Origin: Streptomyces lydicus
GTDB taxonomy: Bacteria > Actinomycetota > Actinomycetes > Streptomycetales > Streptomycetaceae
Direction of reading: 5' to 3'
Length of the DNA stretch: 64,000 nucleotides
NCBI RefSeq assembly: GCF_001729485.1
Contig: NZ_CP017157.1
Location: 7,564,001-7,628,000, forward strand
The notes below the pieces were generated by a model. The model searched no databases. It saw only the letters and a program-made list of their open reading frames with translations, and was not told where the DNA came from. The first letter of the stretch is position 1. Every line of letters begins with the position of its first letter. This document shows, one piece after another, positions 8,951 to 17,725 of this stretch. Both the position numbers and the translations under genes were made by a program.

Positions 8951-9418
8951 TCAGTCGGTGACGGAGGGTGTGGAGCCGGTCACCGAACGGGTTGATCCGG
9001 TGGCCGGTGGCGTGGGGAGGTGGTAGTCGAAGGTGTAGGCGACGGACGGTTCGCCCTGCCTGGCGGTGTAGCTGCCGGTGCCGCCGAGGCCGGCCAGCTC
9101 GCCGGTGCCCGATCCCGCGACGACCTCGAAGGCGCAGTGCACGGTGCCTTCGGCGTCGAAGCCGCCGCGTTCCTCGACGGCGAAGGCGCCCTCGCGCCCG
9201 TCGAGGCTGCCGGCGAGTACCTGCATACCGGTGAACGTGCCGGTCTTGTCCGTGCGATAGACGATGACGTACTCGCAGGTGGTTCCGGGGGCCGTGATGC
9301 CGCCGGAGTAGGCGTTGGTGACGGAGGCGCAGGCGAGGGTGGGGCTCGCCTCACCCGGACTGACGGTGCGCTCCTCCCAGTTGGCGAAGGTGAAGTGGCC
9401 GGTGGTGCGCGTGGGCAT
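8951..9418 (-). CDS. DUF3224 domain protein
   Basis: A 155-aa protein starting MPTRTTGHFTFANWEER at 9418. The DUF3224 beta-barrel features are present: an N-terminal FxxxxWEE segment, TCEYVIVY, TFTGMQVLAGSLDGREGAF, and GTGELAGLGGTGSYTA near the C-terminus. The final 16 residues are a doubled TGSTxSVT motif. The family resembles allene oxide cyclase-like lipocalin barrels, with no known reaction in bacteria. It is divergent from a WYL regulator across a perfect palindrome, so it is probably regulated by it. Confidence 0.85.
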   Translation of the reverse strand: MPTRTTGHFTFANWEERTVSPGEASPTLACASVTNAYSGGITAPGTTCEYVIVYRTDKTGTFTGMQVLAGSLDGREGAFAVEERGGFDAEGTVHCAFEVVAGSGTGELAGLGGTGSYTARQGEPSVAYTFDYHLPTPPATGSTRSVTGSTPSVTD

Positions 9419-9498
9419 GGGTGTCCTCTCGGTGAACGGTGCGGTGACCGGGCTTCCGTCCGGGCCTCCCGTACGGCGTGTGCGACCAGCCTGGGTGC

Positions 9499-9525
9499 CG
9501 TACCTGACATCTCCTGTCAGGTACG
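9499..9525. promoter_or_regulatory. perfect 27-bp palindrome, likely WYL-regulator operator
   Basis: Arms CGTACCTGACA and TGTCAGGTACG (11 bp each, no mismatch) flank the 5-bp spacer TCTCC. It lies 15 bp before the regulator's ATG and about 80 bp before the divergent DUF3224 gene, suited to controlling both. Confidence 0.8.
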
Positions 9526-9540
9526 CGGGACAATGGCCCC

Positions 9541-10512
9541 ATGCGTGCCGACCGGCTCCTCTCCCTGCTTCTGCTGCTCCAGAATCGCGGCCGGATGACC
9601 GCCCCGGAGCTCGCCGCCGAGCTGGAGGTGTCCGTCCGTACCGTCTACCGGGACATCGAGGCGCTCGGCGCGTCGGGTGTCCCGGTCCGTGCCGACCGCG
9701 GACCGGCGGGCGGCTACTGCCTGATGGACGGGTACCGCACGCGGCTGACCGGCCTGACCGACGCCGAGGCCGGTTCGCTCTTCCTCTCCGGGATGCCGGG
9801 CCCGGCGCAGGACCTGGGCCTCGGCGCGGTGCTGGCGTCCGCTCAGCTGAAGGTGCAGGCGGCCCTGCCCGCCGAACTGGCCGACCGGGCACGGCTGGTG
9901 CGGGACCGGTTCCACCTGGACGCACCGGCCTGGTTCCGGGACGCCGAGCCGGTTCCGTATCTGGCGGCCGTCGCCGGGGCGGTGTGGGAGCAGCGCGTGC
10001 TGCGCGTCCACTACCGGCGGTGGGGCGGCGAGGTGCACCGGGAGCTGCGTCCGCTCGGCATCGTCCTGAAGGGCGGGATCTGGTACGTGGTGGCGCTCGC
10101 GGACGGGACCGTGCGGACGTACCGGATCGCGCGGGTGCTGGCTGTGGAGGCGACCGGGGAGGGCTTCGAGCGGCCGGCCGATTTCGCCCTCGCCGCCTAC
10201 TGGGCGGGGTCCTCGCAGCGTCTGACGGCCGCGCTCCATCAGGACACCGCGCGGCTGCGGATCTCACCTCGCGCGCAGCGGCTGCTGCCCATGTACTTCG
10301 GCGCAGCGGGCACCCGCGCCCTCCAGGACGCCGGGCCGGCGGACCCCGGGGGCTGGGTGTCGGTGGAGCTGCCGGTGGAGGGGCCCGCCGTCGCGGTCGG
10401 TGATCTGCTCCGGCTGGGCGTCGAGGCGGAGGTGCTCGGACCGCCCGCGTTGCGCGAGGCCGTGACCGCGGCGGTGGCCGAACTGGCGCAGCGCTACACG
10501 GCCGCGCCCTGA
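9541..10512 (+). CDS. YafY-like HTH/WYL-domain transcriptional regulator
   Basis: A 323-aa protein. The N-terminal HTH_11 domain (residues 1-55, MTAPELAAELEVSVRTVYRD) is followed by the PVRADRGPAGGYCL wing. A WYL domain spans about residues 135-210 (LRVHYRRWGGE, RELRPLGIVLKGGIWYVVAL, RTYRIARV), with a C-terminal WCX-like extension. WYL domains bind nucleotides or other small ligands. The adjacent DUF3224 gene and the palindrome between them make a simple regulator-target pair. Confidence 0.92.
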   Translation: MRADRLLSLLLLLQNRGRMTAPELAAELEVSVRTVYRDIEALGASGVPVRADRGPAGGYCLMDGYRTRLTGLTDAEAGSLFLSGMPGPAQDLGLGAVLASAQLKVQAALPAELADRARLVRDRFHLDAPAWFRDAEPVPYLAAVAGAVWEQRVLRVHYRRWGGEVHRELRPLGIVLKGGIWYVVALADGTVRTYRIARVLAVEATGEGFERPADFALAAYWAGSSQRLTAALHQDTARLRISPRAQRLLPMYFGAAGTRALQDAGPADPGGWVSVELPVEGPAVAVGDLLRLGVEAEVLGPPALREAVTAAVAELAQRYTAAP

Positions 10513-10576
10513 CCGGCCGCCGCGACATCCGCAACCCTCATCACCATCACCATCGCCATCACCACCAACAACACAA

Positions 10577-10611
10577 CACCCAGCACCCAGCACCCAGCAC
10601 CCAGCACCCAG
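10577..10611. repeat. five tandem CACCCAG heptamers
   Basis: Five perfect 7-bp units, preceded at 10539-10566 by a CATCAC/CACCAC-rich microsatellite. They lie between the ends of the WYL gene (+) and cydC (-), where nothing is encoded. This is a simple variable-number repeat. Confidence 0.9.
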
Positions 10612-10659
10612 GGTGTACACGTCAGAGGCGCGGTGCCGGTGGGCGGAACACTGCTCCCG

Positions 10660-12348
10660 TCACGGGGCGAGCTGCGTGGCGGGGCGGATGCGGCCGCGGT
10701 CGAGCGTCACGACCTCGTCGGCGGCGGCCAGCCCCGACCGCTCATGGGTGACCAGCAGCGTGGTGCGGCCGCGGGTGGCGTCGAGGATGTCGGCGAGCAC
10801 CGCGGCGGCGGTTTCCGGGTCGAGCCCCTCGGTGGGTTCGTCCAGGACGAGCACCGGCGGATCGGCGAGCAGCGCGCGGGCCAGGAGCAGCCGCCCGCGC
10901 TGGCCGCCCGACATCGTGGCGCCGTCCCCGCCGAGGAGGGTGTCCCAACCGTCGGGCAGCGACTCGATCCAGTCCAGGAGCCGGGCCCTGCGGGCGACTT
11001 CGCGCAGGTCGGCGTCCGTGGCCCCGGGGCGGGCCAGCCCCAGGTTGGCGCGGATCGTGGTGTGGAAGACGTGGGCGTCCTGGGTCATGCCGGTGATCAC
11101 CCGGCGGACGTCGGCGGCCGCGCAGTCGCGCAGTTCGCGCCCGCCGACGCGGATGCTGCCGGCCTCGTACGGAACGAACCGCAGCAGCGCCGCGAGCAGT
11201 GTCGACTTGCCGGACCCGCTGGCGCCGCGCAGCACGACCCGGTGGCCGGGCGGCAGCCGCAGGCTCACCCCGTCCAGGGCCGGGGGGCCACCGGGGCGGT
11301 GGCGCACCCGCAGGTCGGTGATCTCCACGCCGAGCGGCTCGCCGGTGGGGAGCGGGACCGGGGCGGGCGGGTCGATGACCGGGGGCGGCGTGTCGAAGAG
11401 GTCGGCCAACCGGCCTGCGGAGGCCCGCACTTCGGCGAGGTGGCGGGCGGCCGCGGGCAGCGGCGCGAGGGCCTCGAAGGAGACCAGCGCGAGGACCGCG
11501 AGGACGGTGAGGTGCACGGCGGGCAGCGCACCGGCGGCGTGCGCGCGCAGCGCGAGCCAGGTGACACCGGCCGTCGCCGCGCCCTGGAGCAGCAGCACGA
11601 CGGCCGAGGCCAGGGACGTGGTCAGGGCCTGCCGGCGTTCCAGCGCGGCGATCCGGGCGGAGGCGCGGCGGGCCCGCTCGTGGGCGCGCCCCTGGGCTCC
11701 GTACGCGACGAGGTCCGCCGCCCCCTGGGTCACGTCCAGGAGGGCGGCGGCGAGTTCGGCGCGGGCCGTCTTCTCCGCGCGGCCCGCACGGTGCGAGAGC
11801 CGGAGCACCAGGGCGGGCACGACGAGCCCGGCCACGGCCAGCAGCGGCCCCAGCAGGGCAGCCGCCGTCGGCAGCAGCACCATGGCCGTCGCGGTGCCGG
11901 CCGCGGCGACCGCGCAGCCGGCCGCGACCGGGATCAGGACGCGCAGCAGCAGGTCCTGTACGGCGTCCACGTCGTCGACGAGGCGGGTCAGCAGGTCGCC
12001 GCCGCGGAACGCGGGGGTGCCCGCGGGAGCGAGCGGCACCAGCGCCTCGTAGACCCGGGTGCGGAAGCCCGCGACGGCCCGCAGCACGCCGTCGTGGCCG
12101 AGGAGCCGGTCGCCGTAGCGGAGCGCGCCGCGCGCGAGGGCCAGCGCGCGTACGGCGACGATCGCGACGCTCACCGAAGCGAGCGGCGGCTGTTCGGCGG
12201 CGCGGGTGATCAGCCAGGCGGCGGTGGCCGTCAGCGCGGCGGCGGACAGCTCGCTCCCCGCAGCGGCGAGCGCGGCGGGCAGCAGCCTGCGCCAGTACCG
12301 GAGGAGGTGGCGCAGGAGCCGAACGGTGGGCGGTCCCTGACCGGTCAT
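10660..12348 (-). CDS. cydC: CydC, ABC exporter subunit for cytochrome bd assembly
   Basis: A 562-aa half-transporter. An N-terminal six-helix membrane domain (from RYWRRLLPAALAAAGSEL) precedes the ATPase domain from about residue 340. The ATPase shows Walker A GASGSGKST, signature MSGGQRGRL, Walker B VLVLDEPTEG and the H-loop LLVTHE. CydDC heterodimers export glutathione/cysteine or otherwise support haem insertion into cytochrome bd. The ATG at 12348 overlaps the cydD stop by 4 nt. Many streptomycetes encode CydD and CydC fused in one protein; here they are two coupled genes. Confidence 0.93.
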   Translation of the reverse strand: MTGQGPPTVRLLRHLLRYWRRLLPAALAAAGSELSAAALTATAAWLITRAAEQPPLASVSVAIVAVRALALARGALRYGDRLLGHDGVLRAVAGFRTRVYEALVPLAPAGTPAFRGGDLLTRLVDDVDAVQDLLLRVLIPVAAGCAVAAAGTATAMVLLPTAAALLGPLLAVAGLVVPALVLRLSHRAGRAEKTARAELAAALLDVTQGAADLVAYGAQGRAHERARRASARIAALERRQALTTSLASAVVLLLQGAATAGVTWLALRAHAAGALPAVHLTVLAVLALVSFEALAPLPAAARHLAEVRASAGRLADLFDTPPPVIDPPAPVPLPTGEPLGVEITDLRVRHRPGGPPALDGVSLRLPPGHRVVLRGASGSGKSTLLAALLRFVPYEAGSIRVGGRELRDCAAADVRRVITGMTQDAHVFHTTIRANLGLARPGATDADLREVARRARLLDWIESLPDGWDTLLGGDGATMSGGQRGRLLLARALLADPPVLVLDEPTEGLDPETAAAVLADILDATRGRTTLLVTHERSGLAAADEVVTLDRGRIRPATQLAP

Positions 12349-14105
12349 GAGGCCACCAGCCCTTCGGTGACCGCCGGCCGGGAGACGGCCGGGCCGCCGG
12401 CGCGCAGGGTGATGATCCGGTCGGCGTGGGGCAGCAGGCTCGTACGGTGGGCGACCACGACCGAGGTGCGGCCGCGCATCAGGTCGACGGTGGCGCGGGT
12501 GACGGCGGCCTCGCTCCCGGGGTCGAGGTGGGCAGTCGGTTCGTCGAGGAGCAGTACGGGGGCGTCCTTGAGGAACGCCCGGGCCAGGGCGATCCGTTGG
12601 CGCTGACCGGCGGACAGCCCGGCGCCGCGCTCGCCGAGCACCGTGGCGTACGCCCCCGGCAGTTCCTCGATGAAGTGGTCGGCCGCGGCGGCGCGGGCCG
12701 CCTGCCGCACCTCGGCGTCGCTCGCGTCGGGGCGTCCGAGGCGGATGTTGTCCGCGACGGACGCGGCGAACAGGTGCGGGCGCTGCGGCACCCACGCCAC
12801 CTGGGCGCGCCACGCGTCGGGGTCGAGGCGGGCGAGGTCGGTGCCGTCGGCCGTGACACGCCCCGACGCCGGGGTCACGAAGCCGAGGAGCAGCGCCAGG
12901 AGGGTGGACTTGCCCGCACCGCTCGGGCCGACCACGGCCAGGTGCTCGCCGGGCCGGACGGACAGGGAGACGCCCCGCAGAGCGGGCGCGGTGCGTCCCG
13001 GGTAGTGGACCGTGACCCCGTCGAGGCGCAGCCGCGCCGTGCGGGCGAGGAGCGCGGGGGCGCGGCCGGCGGCGCGCGCCCGGGGCGTGCCCTCGGGCCC
13101 GGGCCCCTGACCGTCCTTGAGCCCCTCGCGGCCGGGCCCCTGACCGCCCTTGAGTCCCTCGGGGTCGTCGAGGAGCGCGAAGACTCGTTCGGCCACCGCG
13201 ATGCCCTCGGCGCTGTCGTGGAAGGCCGCGCCCGCCGCGCGCAGCGGCAGATACGCCTCGGGCGCGAGGAACAGGACGACCAGCGCCGTACGCAGGTCCG
13301 TCCCGCCGCCGAGCAGCCGCAGCCCGACCGGGACGGCGACCAGCGCCACCGAGAGGGTGGCGGCCGTCTCCAGGACGAAGGAGGAGAGGAACGCCACCCG
13401 CAGCGTGCGCAGGGTGGCCCTCCGGTGGGCGTCGGCCATCTCGCGCACCACTCGGGTCTGGTGCCGCTCGCGGCCGAACGCGCGCAGCGTCGGCAGTCCG
13501 GCCACCACGTCCAGGAAGTGACCACCCAGCCGCGCCAGCAACCGCCACTGCCGGGCGGTGCGCCGGGCGGTGTGCAGGCCGACCAACGCCCCGAATACGG
13601 GGATCAGCGGCAGCGTCACGACGATGATCAGGGCCGACGTCCAGTCGGTCCACACCAGCCAGCCGACAACCGTGAGGGGCACCACCGCGGTGGCCGTCAT
13701 CGTGGGCAGGTAGCCGACGACGTACGGGTCCAGGGCGTCGAGGCCGCGGGTGAGCAGCGTCGCCGTCTCGCCGTGGCGGCCGGCCGCCAGCCGCAGGGGG
13801 CCGGCGAGCCCCAGCCGGCCGGTGATCCGGTCCCGCAGCGTGCGTTTGGCGTCGGCCGCGGCGCGCTGCGCGAGCACCCCGCGGGCCCAGGCCGGCAGCG
13901 CGCGCAGCGCCATGACGGCGGCCAGGGCCACCAGCGGCGCGGCCCGGAACGCGGGCCCGGCGAAGCCGTCCGCGAGGACCGTCGCCAGCAGGCTCGCCTG
14001 GGCGACGACGAGCCCCGCGCCCAGCAGCGTCAGTGCGGCGGAGTACGCCATGTGGCGGCGCAGCAAGGGCAGTTCGCGGATCAGGCGGCGTTCGACCGGT
14101 TTCAT
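12345..14105 (-). CDS. cydD: CydD, ABC exporter subunit for cytochrome bd assembly
   Basis: A 586-aa half-transporter starting MKPVERRLIRELPLLRRHMA at 14105. The membrane domain is followed by an ATPase with GPSGAGKST, LSAGQRQRI and LLLDEPTAHLDP. At 13101-13161 the linker between membrane and ATPase domains contains a 28-bp direct repeat with 33-bp period, encoding EGLKxGQGPGx twice; this is a linker length variant without obvious functional effect. It lies between cydB (29 bp upstream) and the coupled cydC. Confidence 0.93.
   Translation of the reverse strand: MKPVERRLIRELPLLRRHMAYSAALTLLGAGLVVAQASLLATVLADGFAGPAFRAAPLVALAAVMALRALPAWARGVLAQRAAADAKRTLRDRITGRLGLAGPLRLAAGRHGETATLLTRGLDALDPYVVGYLPTMTATAVVPLTVVGWLVWTDWTSALIIVVTLPLIPVFGALVGLHTARRTARQWRLLARLGGHFLDVVAGLPTLRAFGRERHQTRVVREMADAHRRATLRTLRVAFLSSFVLETAATLSVALVAVPVGLRLLGGGTDLRTALVVLFLAPEAYLPLRAAGAAFHDSAEGIAVAERVFALLDDPEGLKGGQGPGREGLKDGQGPGPEGTPRARAAGRAPALLARTARLRLDGVTVHYPGRTAPALRGVSLSVRPGEHLAVVGPSGAGKSTLLALLLGFVTPASGRVTADGTDLARLDPDAWRAQVAWVPQRPHLFAASVADNIRLGRPDASDAEVRQAARAAAADHFIEELPGAYATVLGERGAGLSAGQRQRIALARAFLKDAPVLLLDEPTAHLDPGSEAAVTRATVDLMRGRTSVVVAHRTSLLPHADRIITLRAGGPAVSRPAVTEGLVAS
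13101..13161. repeat. 28-bp direct repeat in the CydD linker
   Basis: Copies at 13101-13128 and 13134-13161 differ at two positions. They encode an in-frame duplication in the CydD linker (EGLKGGQGPGR and EGLKDGQGPGP). Confidence 0.8.
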
Positions 14106-14134
14106 CCCGGAGTCCCTCCCGTGGGTTCCGCGGT

Positions 14135-15166
14135 TCAGAAGTAACGGGGGTGACGGCGGCCCGTCCGCCCCCGGAAGGCCCACCAGCTCCACGTCTGATA
14201 CGCCAGGATCACCGGGATCACGACGACCCCGAACACGGAGAGGATCTTCAGTGTGGCGTCGTCGGTCACCGCCTCCCCAAGCGTCAGCCCGGTGCCCGCC
14301 GGGCTGATCAGGACGTACGGGTAGTGGCCGGCCCCCACGAGCAGGACGGGCAGCGCGGTCGCGCAGCAGGTGGCCGTGAACGCCCGGACGTGGTGCCCGC
14401 GGGTCAGCCACCACCAGGCACCGGCGAGCGCCGCCGCGAGCAGGACGGCGAGGACCGCCGAGGTCATGCGGTTCGTCATCGCGGCCCCCGCCCCGAAGAG
14501 CGTCAGCAGCAGCGGGAGGGCGCCCATGGCGGCGGCCGCACGCAGCAGACCGGCGCCCCGTCGCCGCGCCACGGCCGCGAGTTCGGGGGCCGAGCGCAGC
14601 GCGACGAAGGCCGCCCCGTGCGCCGCGAAGAGCAGTGCGGTGGTCACGCCGCAGGCCAGCACGAACGGGGTGAGAACGTCCCCGGGCCCGATGTGGAAGG
14701 TCCCGTCGGGGCGCCGCGGCACGCCGTGCAGCAGCAGGCCCAGGACGCAGCCCCAGCACAGGGCGGGCAGCGCACCGCCGAACACGATCAGGGCGTCCCA
14801 GCACCGGCGGCCGCGGGCGCCGCGGGCGCGGCCGCGCAACTGGACCGCGGCGTTGCCGAGGACCAGGCCGGCGAGGATCGCCACGATCAGCGGGTACAGG
14901 CCGGGCAGGAGGCTGCCTTCCAGGTGCGGGAAGGCCCCGAACAGGACGCCGGCGAAGGCGACCAGCCAGACCTCGTTGCCGAGGAAGAACGGGGCGATGG
15001 CCTCCAGGGCGGGGCTCCGGCCGGTCTCCCGGCCGGAGCCCCGTTCGGCCCGGGTGTCGCCGAGGAAGGGGTGCAGCATCTGTGCGCCGTAGTCGTATCC
15101 GCCGAGCACGAAGTACCCGGCGAGCAGCAGGCCGAGAAGGGCCAGCCAGGCCGTCTCCAGGCCCAT
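14135..15166 (-). CDS. cydB: cytochrome bd ubiquinol/menaquinol oxidase subunit II
   Basis: A 343-aa polytopic protein beginning MGLETAWLALLGLLLAGYFV. The ATG at 15166 is preferred over the TTG at 15175 because AAGGAG lies 9 nt upstream of the ATG and abuts the TTG. Hallmarks are GGYDYGAQMLHPFL, FFLGNEVWLV and AYQTWSWW near the C-terminus. CydB pairs with CydA to form the membrane quinol:O2 oxidoreductase used under low oxygen. Operon order is cydA-cydB-cydD-cydC. Confidence 0.95.
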   Translation of the reverse strand: MGLETAWLALLGLLLAGYFVLGGYDYGAQMLHPFLGDTRAERGSGRETGRSPALEAIAPFFLGNEVWLVAFAGVLFGAFPHLEGSLLPGLYPLIVAILAGLVLGNAAVQLRGRARGARGRRCWDALIVFGGALPALCWGCVLGLLLHGVPRRPDGTFHIGPGDVLTPFVLACGVTTALLFAAHGAAFVALRSAPELAAVARRRGAGLLRAAAAMGALPLLLTLFGAGAAMTNRMTSAVLAVLLAAALAGAWWWLTRGHHVRAFTATCCATALPVLLVGAGHYPYVLISPAGTGLTLGEAVTDDATLKILSVFGVVVIPVILAYQTWSWWAFRGRTGRRHPRYF

Positions 15167-15232
15167 GTCACTCAACTCCTTCGGTTCAAAGGCCGGTTCG
15201 GACGATGCAGAGGGCGGGTCCGGAACGCCGGT

Positions 15233-16534
15233 TCAGAAGGCCGGGACCGGCTGCTTGTCGTCGGCGCCGCCCCCGGGGCTCCCGGGCAGGTCGTCGGGGA
15301 GCGGCTCGGTGGCGCCGAGCTGGGTGGCGTCCGGGCCGCGTACGGCGAAGCGCGTGATCAGGGTCCAGTTGGTCGCCGCCAGGGCGAGGAAGATCGCGAT
15401 GAACAGGGCGCAGGAGAAGACCAGCGAGGACCTGCTGACGTGGGAGAGGGCGTCTTCGACCGTCAACCGGCCGTAGACCAGCCAGGGTTGGCGTCCGACC
15501 TCCCGCACGACCCAGCCGCCGACGGAGGCGACGAAGGTGAACGGGATCATCGCGGTCATCAGGTAGGCCATCGGGCGCCGGCGCACCAGCCGGTCCTTCC
15601 ACAGCAGGACGACCGCGACGAGGGTGAGGGTGGAGACGGTGTTGCCGATGATCGACATCGTGTTCATCGACAGGTGGATCCAGCCCTCGGGCGGTACGTA
15701 GTCGCCCGGCCCGTGCTGTGCGACGAGCCGGCGCTGCACCTCGGCGACGCCGGAGTCCGTCAGGACGGCGTACTTCATGGGCTGCGTCCGTTCGATGACC
15801 GGCATCTGCATCTGGCCGATGACGACGACGAAGAAGGAGGCGAGCATGGACACCCAGGTGCCCAGCCGCAGCGAGCCGCGGAACAGCTCGGTCTCCTCGG
15901 TGCCGCGGGCGAAGTGCCAGGCGCTGATGCCGAGCAGGAAGACGCCGCCGGTGGTGAGCGCGGCGAGCGTGATGTGGGCGAGGGCGACCAGGGCGCTGGA
16001 GTTGGTGAGCAGCGCCGCGAAGTCGGTCAGGTAGGCGGCGCCGTCGCGCACGGCGTAGCCGACGGGGTGCTGCATGAAGCCGTTGGCGATCAGGATCCAG
16101 AACCCGGAGGCGTAGGCGGTCAGGGCGACCAGCCAGATGAGCGTGACGTGCACGCCGCGGTGCAGGCGGCCCCAACCGAAGATCCACATGCCGAGGAAGG
16201 TGGACTCGGCGAAGAAGGCGATGAGGGTTTCCAGTGCCAGCGGGGCACCGAAGACATTGCCCGCGAACTTGCTGAGGCCGCTCCAGCTGAGCCCGAACTG
16301 GAACTCCATGACCAAGCCGGTGACGATGCCGACCGCGTAGTTGATGACGTAGAGCTGGCCCCAGAAGCGGGTCATGCGCTCCCGGACGGCTCTCCTGGCG
16401 GGATCACGGGTGAACACCGCCCGGGTGTGCATGAGCGCCACGAGCGGGACGAGCCCCATGGTGAGGATCACGAACAGCCAGTGGATGCCGGTCGTGGCCG
16501 CGAACTGCAGTCGGGCCAGATCCACAGCGCTCAT
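15233..16534 (-). CDS. cydA: cytochrome bd quinol oxidase subunit I
   Basis: A 433-aa subunit starting MSAVDLARLQFAATTGIHWL behind AGGAAGG. The haem-ligand histidines are evident in TGIHWLFVILTMG and NSSALVALAHITLAA, and the quinol-site motif EVGRQPWLVYG is intact. The Q-loop is short, as in actinobacterial and Bacillus enzymes. As the first gene of the bd operon it should be induced by oxygen limitation or respiratory block. No Rex-type TTGTGA-N6-TCACAA site was seen upstream. A LysR gene diverges from it 159 bp away. Confidence 0.95.
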   Translation of the reverse strand: MSAVDLARLQFAATTGIHWLFVILTMGLVPLVALMHTRAVFTRDPARRAVRERMTRFWGQLYVINYAVGIVTGLVMEFQFGLSWSGLSKFAGNVFGAPLALETLIAFFAESTFLGMWIFGWGRLHRGVHVTLIWLVALTAYASGFWILIANGFMQHPVGYAVRDGAAYLTDFAALLTNSSALVALAHITLAALTTGGVFLLGISAWHFARGTEETELFRGSLRLGTWVSMLASFFVVVIGQMQMPVIERTQPMKYAVLTDSGVAEVQRRLVAQHGPGDYVPPEGWIHLSMNTMSIIGNTVSTLTLVAVVLLWKDRLVRRRPMAYLMTAMIPFTFVASVGGWVVREVGRQPWLVYGRLTVEDALSHVSRSSLVFSCALFIAIFLALAATNWTLITRFAVRGPDATQLGATEPLPDDLPGSPGGGADDKQPVPAF

Positions 16535-16651
16535 GAGGCGACCTTCCTGGGGCGGGGGCAGCGGGACGACGGACGGGTCCGGAACGGCCTGCGATTCCCC
16601 CGCCGGGACCGACCGTAGGGAGAGTTGCTCATGCGTTCCAAGACCGGTTTC

Positions 16652-16667
16652 GTCATGTGAAGATGAC
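16652..16667. promoter_or_regulatory. dyad GTCAT-N6-ATGAC between cydA and the LysR gene
   Basis: A perfect 5-bp dyad of the size of a LysR half-site pair, 27 bp before the LysR start and about 118 bp upstream of cydA. It is a candidate regulator binding site only. Confidence 0.4.
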
Positions 16668-16693
16668 CCTGAAGGCATAAGCGAAGGTGAATC

Positions 16694-17632
16694 GTGGATC
16701 TGCTGCAGTTGCGCTACTTCCAGGCCGTCGCCCGTTACGAGCACATCAGCCGCGCCGCGGAGGAATTGCGCGTCGCGCAGCCCTCACTCAGCCGCACCCT
16801 CGCGCGCCTGGAGGCCGAGCTCGGCTCCCCGCTCTTCGACCGGGAGGGCCGCCGCATCCGCCTCAACCAGTACGGCGCGATGTTCCTGCGCCACGTCGAC
16901 CGCGCGCTGCGCGAGCTCGACGACGGCCGCCGGGCCCTGCGCGACGCCCGTGACACCGGGCTCGGCCGGGTCGGCGTCGCCTCCGAGACCCTCCTGACGA
17001 TCACTCACCTCCTCGGCAGCTTCCGGGCCGCCCACCCCCGAGCCGACGCCCGGCTCTTCCAGTCGACCGCGGCGGAAATGAGCCGCCAACTGCGCGTCGG
17101 CGAGGTCGACTTCTGCGTGGCCTCGCAGCCGCTGACCGGTGCGAACCTCGCCTCGATCGAGCTCGCCCGCGAGGAGGTGCTGCTCGCGGTTCCGCCCGGG
17201 CACCGGCTCGACGGACGGGAGCGCGTGACGATCCCCGAACTCGCCGACGAGCCCTTCGTCAGCACGCGCCAGGGGCACTGGCAGCGCGCCCTCCTCGACC
17301 GGCTGTTCGCGGCCGAGGGGCTCACTCCGCTGGTGTCGTGCGAGGGCGACGAACCGGGCGCCAGCCAGGACATGATCAGCGCGGGCCTCGGCATCGGCCT
17401 CATCCCGGCGATCTCCCGCCGGGCCGGTACGGAGACCCGGGTCCCGGTCGCCTGGGTGCACGTCGACGCGCCCGACTGCCACCGGGTGCTCACCCTGGTG
17501 TGGAACCGCGACGCCTACCTGTCCGAAGCCGCCCTGAAGTTCCGCGAGTTCACCACCAGCAGGCCGTTCATGACGCACCGCCTGCCCGCCCCGCACCAGG
17601 AGCGCGCCCACGATCCGGCCGACACCCCCTAG
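16694..17632 (+). CDS. LysR-family transcriptional regulator
   Basis: A 312-aa regulator starting at a GTG (16694) preceded by GAAGGTG. The wHTH is at residues 1-60 (ISRAAEELRVAQPSLSRTLA), followed by the effector domain (EVDFCVASQPL, GLGIGLIPAISRR). It is divergent from the cydABDC operon, so it may control that operon, though such neighbours are not always targets. Confidence 0.92.
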   Translation: MDLLQLRYFQAVARYEHISRAAEELRVAQPSLSRTLARLEAELGSPLFDREGRRIRLNQYGAMFLRHVDRALRELDDGRRALRDARDTGLGRVGVASETLLTITHLLGSFRAAHPRADARLFQSTAAEMSRQLRVGEVDFCVASQPLTGANLASIELAREEVLLAVPPGHRLDGRERVTIPELADEPFVSTRQGHWQRALLDRLFAAEGLTPLVSCEGDEPGASQDMISAGLGIGLIPAISRRAGTETRVPVAWVHVDAPDCHRVLTLVWNRDAYLSEAALKFREFTTSRPFMTHRLPAPHQERAHDPADTP

Positions 17633-17667
17633 CGCGCCGCGGCGACGGCGGAGCCAGACGCAAGCAA

Positions 17668-17695
17668 ACAATCTGTTCACAACAATTCGTTGACA
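17668..17695. repeat. two tandem 14-mers upstream of a DNA-binding protein gene
   Basis: ACAATCTGTTCACA and ACAATTCGTTGACA directly abut (11 of 14 identical) in an unusually A/T-rich stretch. The second copy ends in a -35-like TTGACA (17690-17695), which suits an operator/promoter for the gene at 17726. Confidence 0.55.
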
Positions 17696-17725
17696 ACAAG
17701 GAGTGCGCCGACCCATCCTGGCCGC

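Noticed and set aside
10577..10611. CRISPR array
   Set aside because: Contiguous 7-bp units without spacers, so a tandem microsatellite; no cas genes anywhere in the window.
10633..12606. 657-aa open frame on the plus strand
   Set aside because: Antisense of cydC, which has complete ABC motifs on the minus strand; composition is wrong.
14033..16618. 861-aa open frame on the plus strand
   Set aside because: Antisense shadow of cydA, cydB and the start of cydD; product is extremely Gly/Glu/Gln/Arg-rich with no domain, as expected for high-GC complement frames.
16535..16693. Rex operator upstream of cydA
   Set aside because: No TTGTGA-N6-TCACAA-like sequence; only an unrelated GTCAT-N6-ATGAC dyad.
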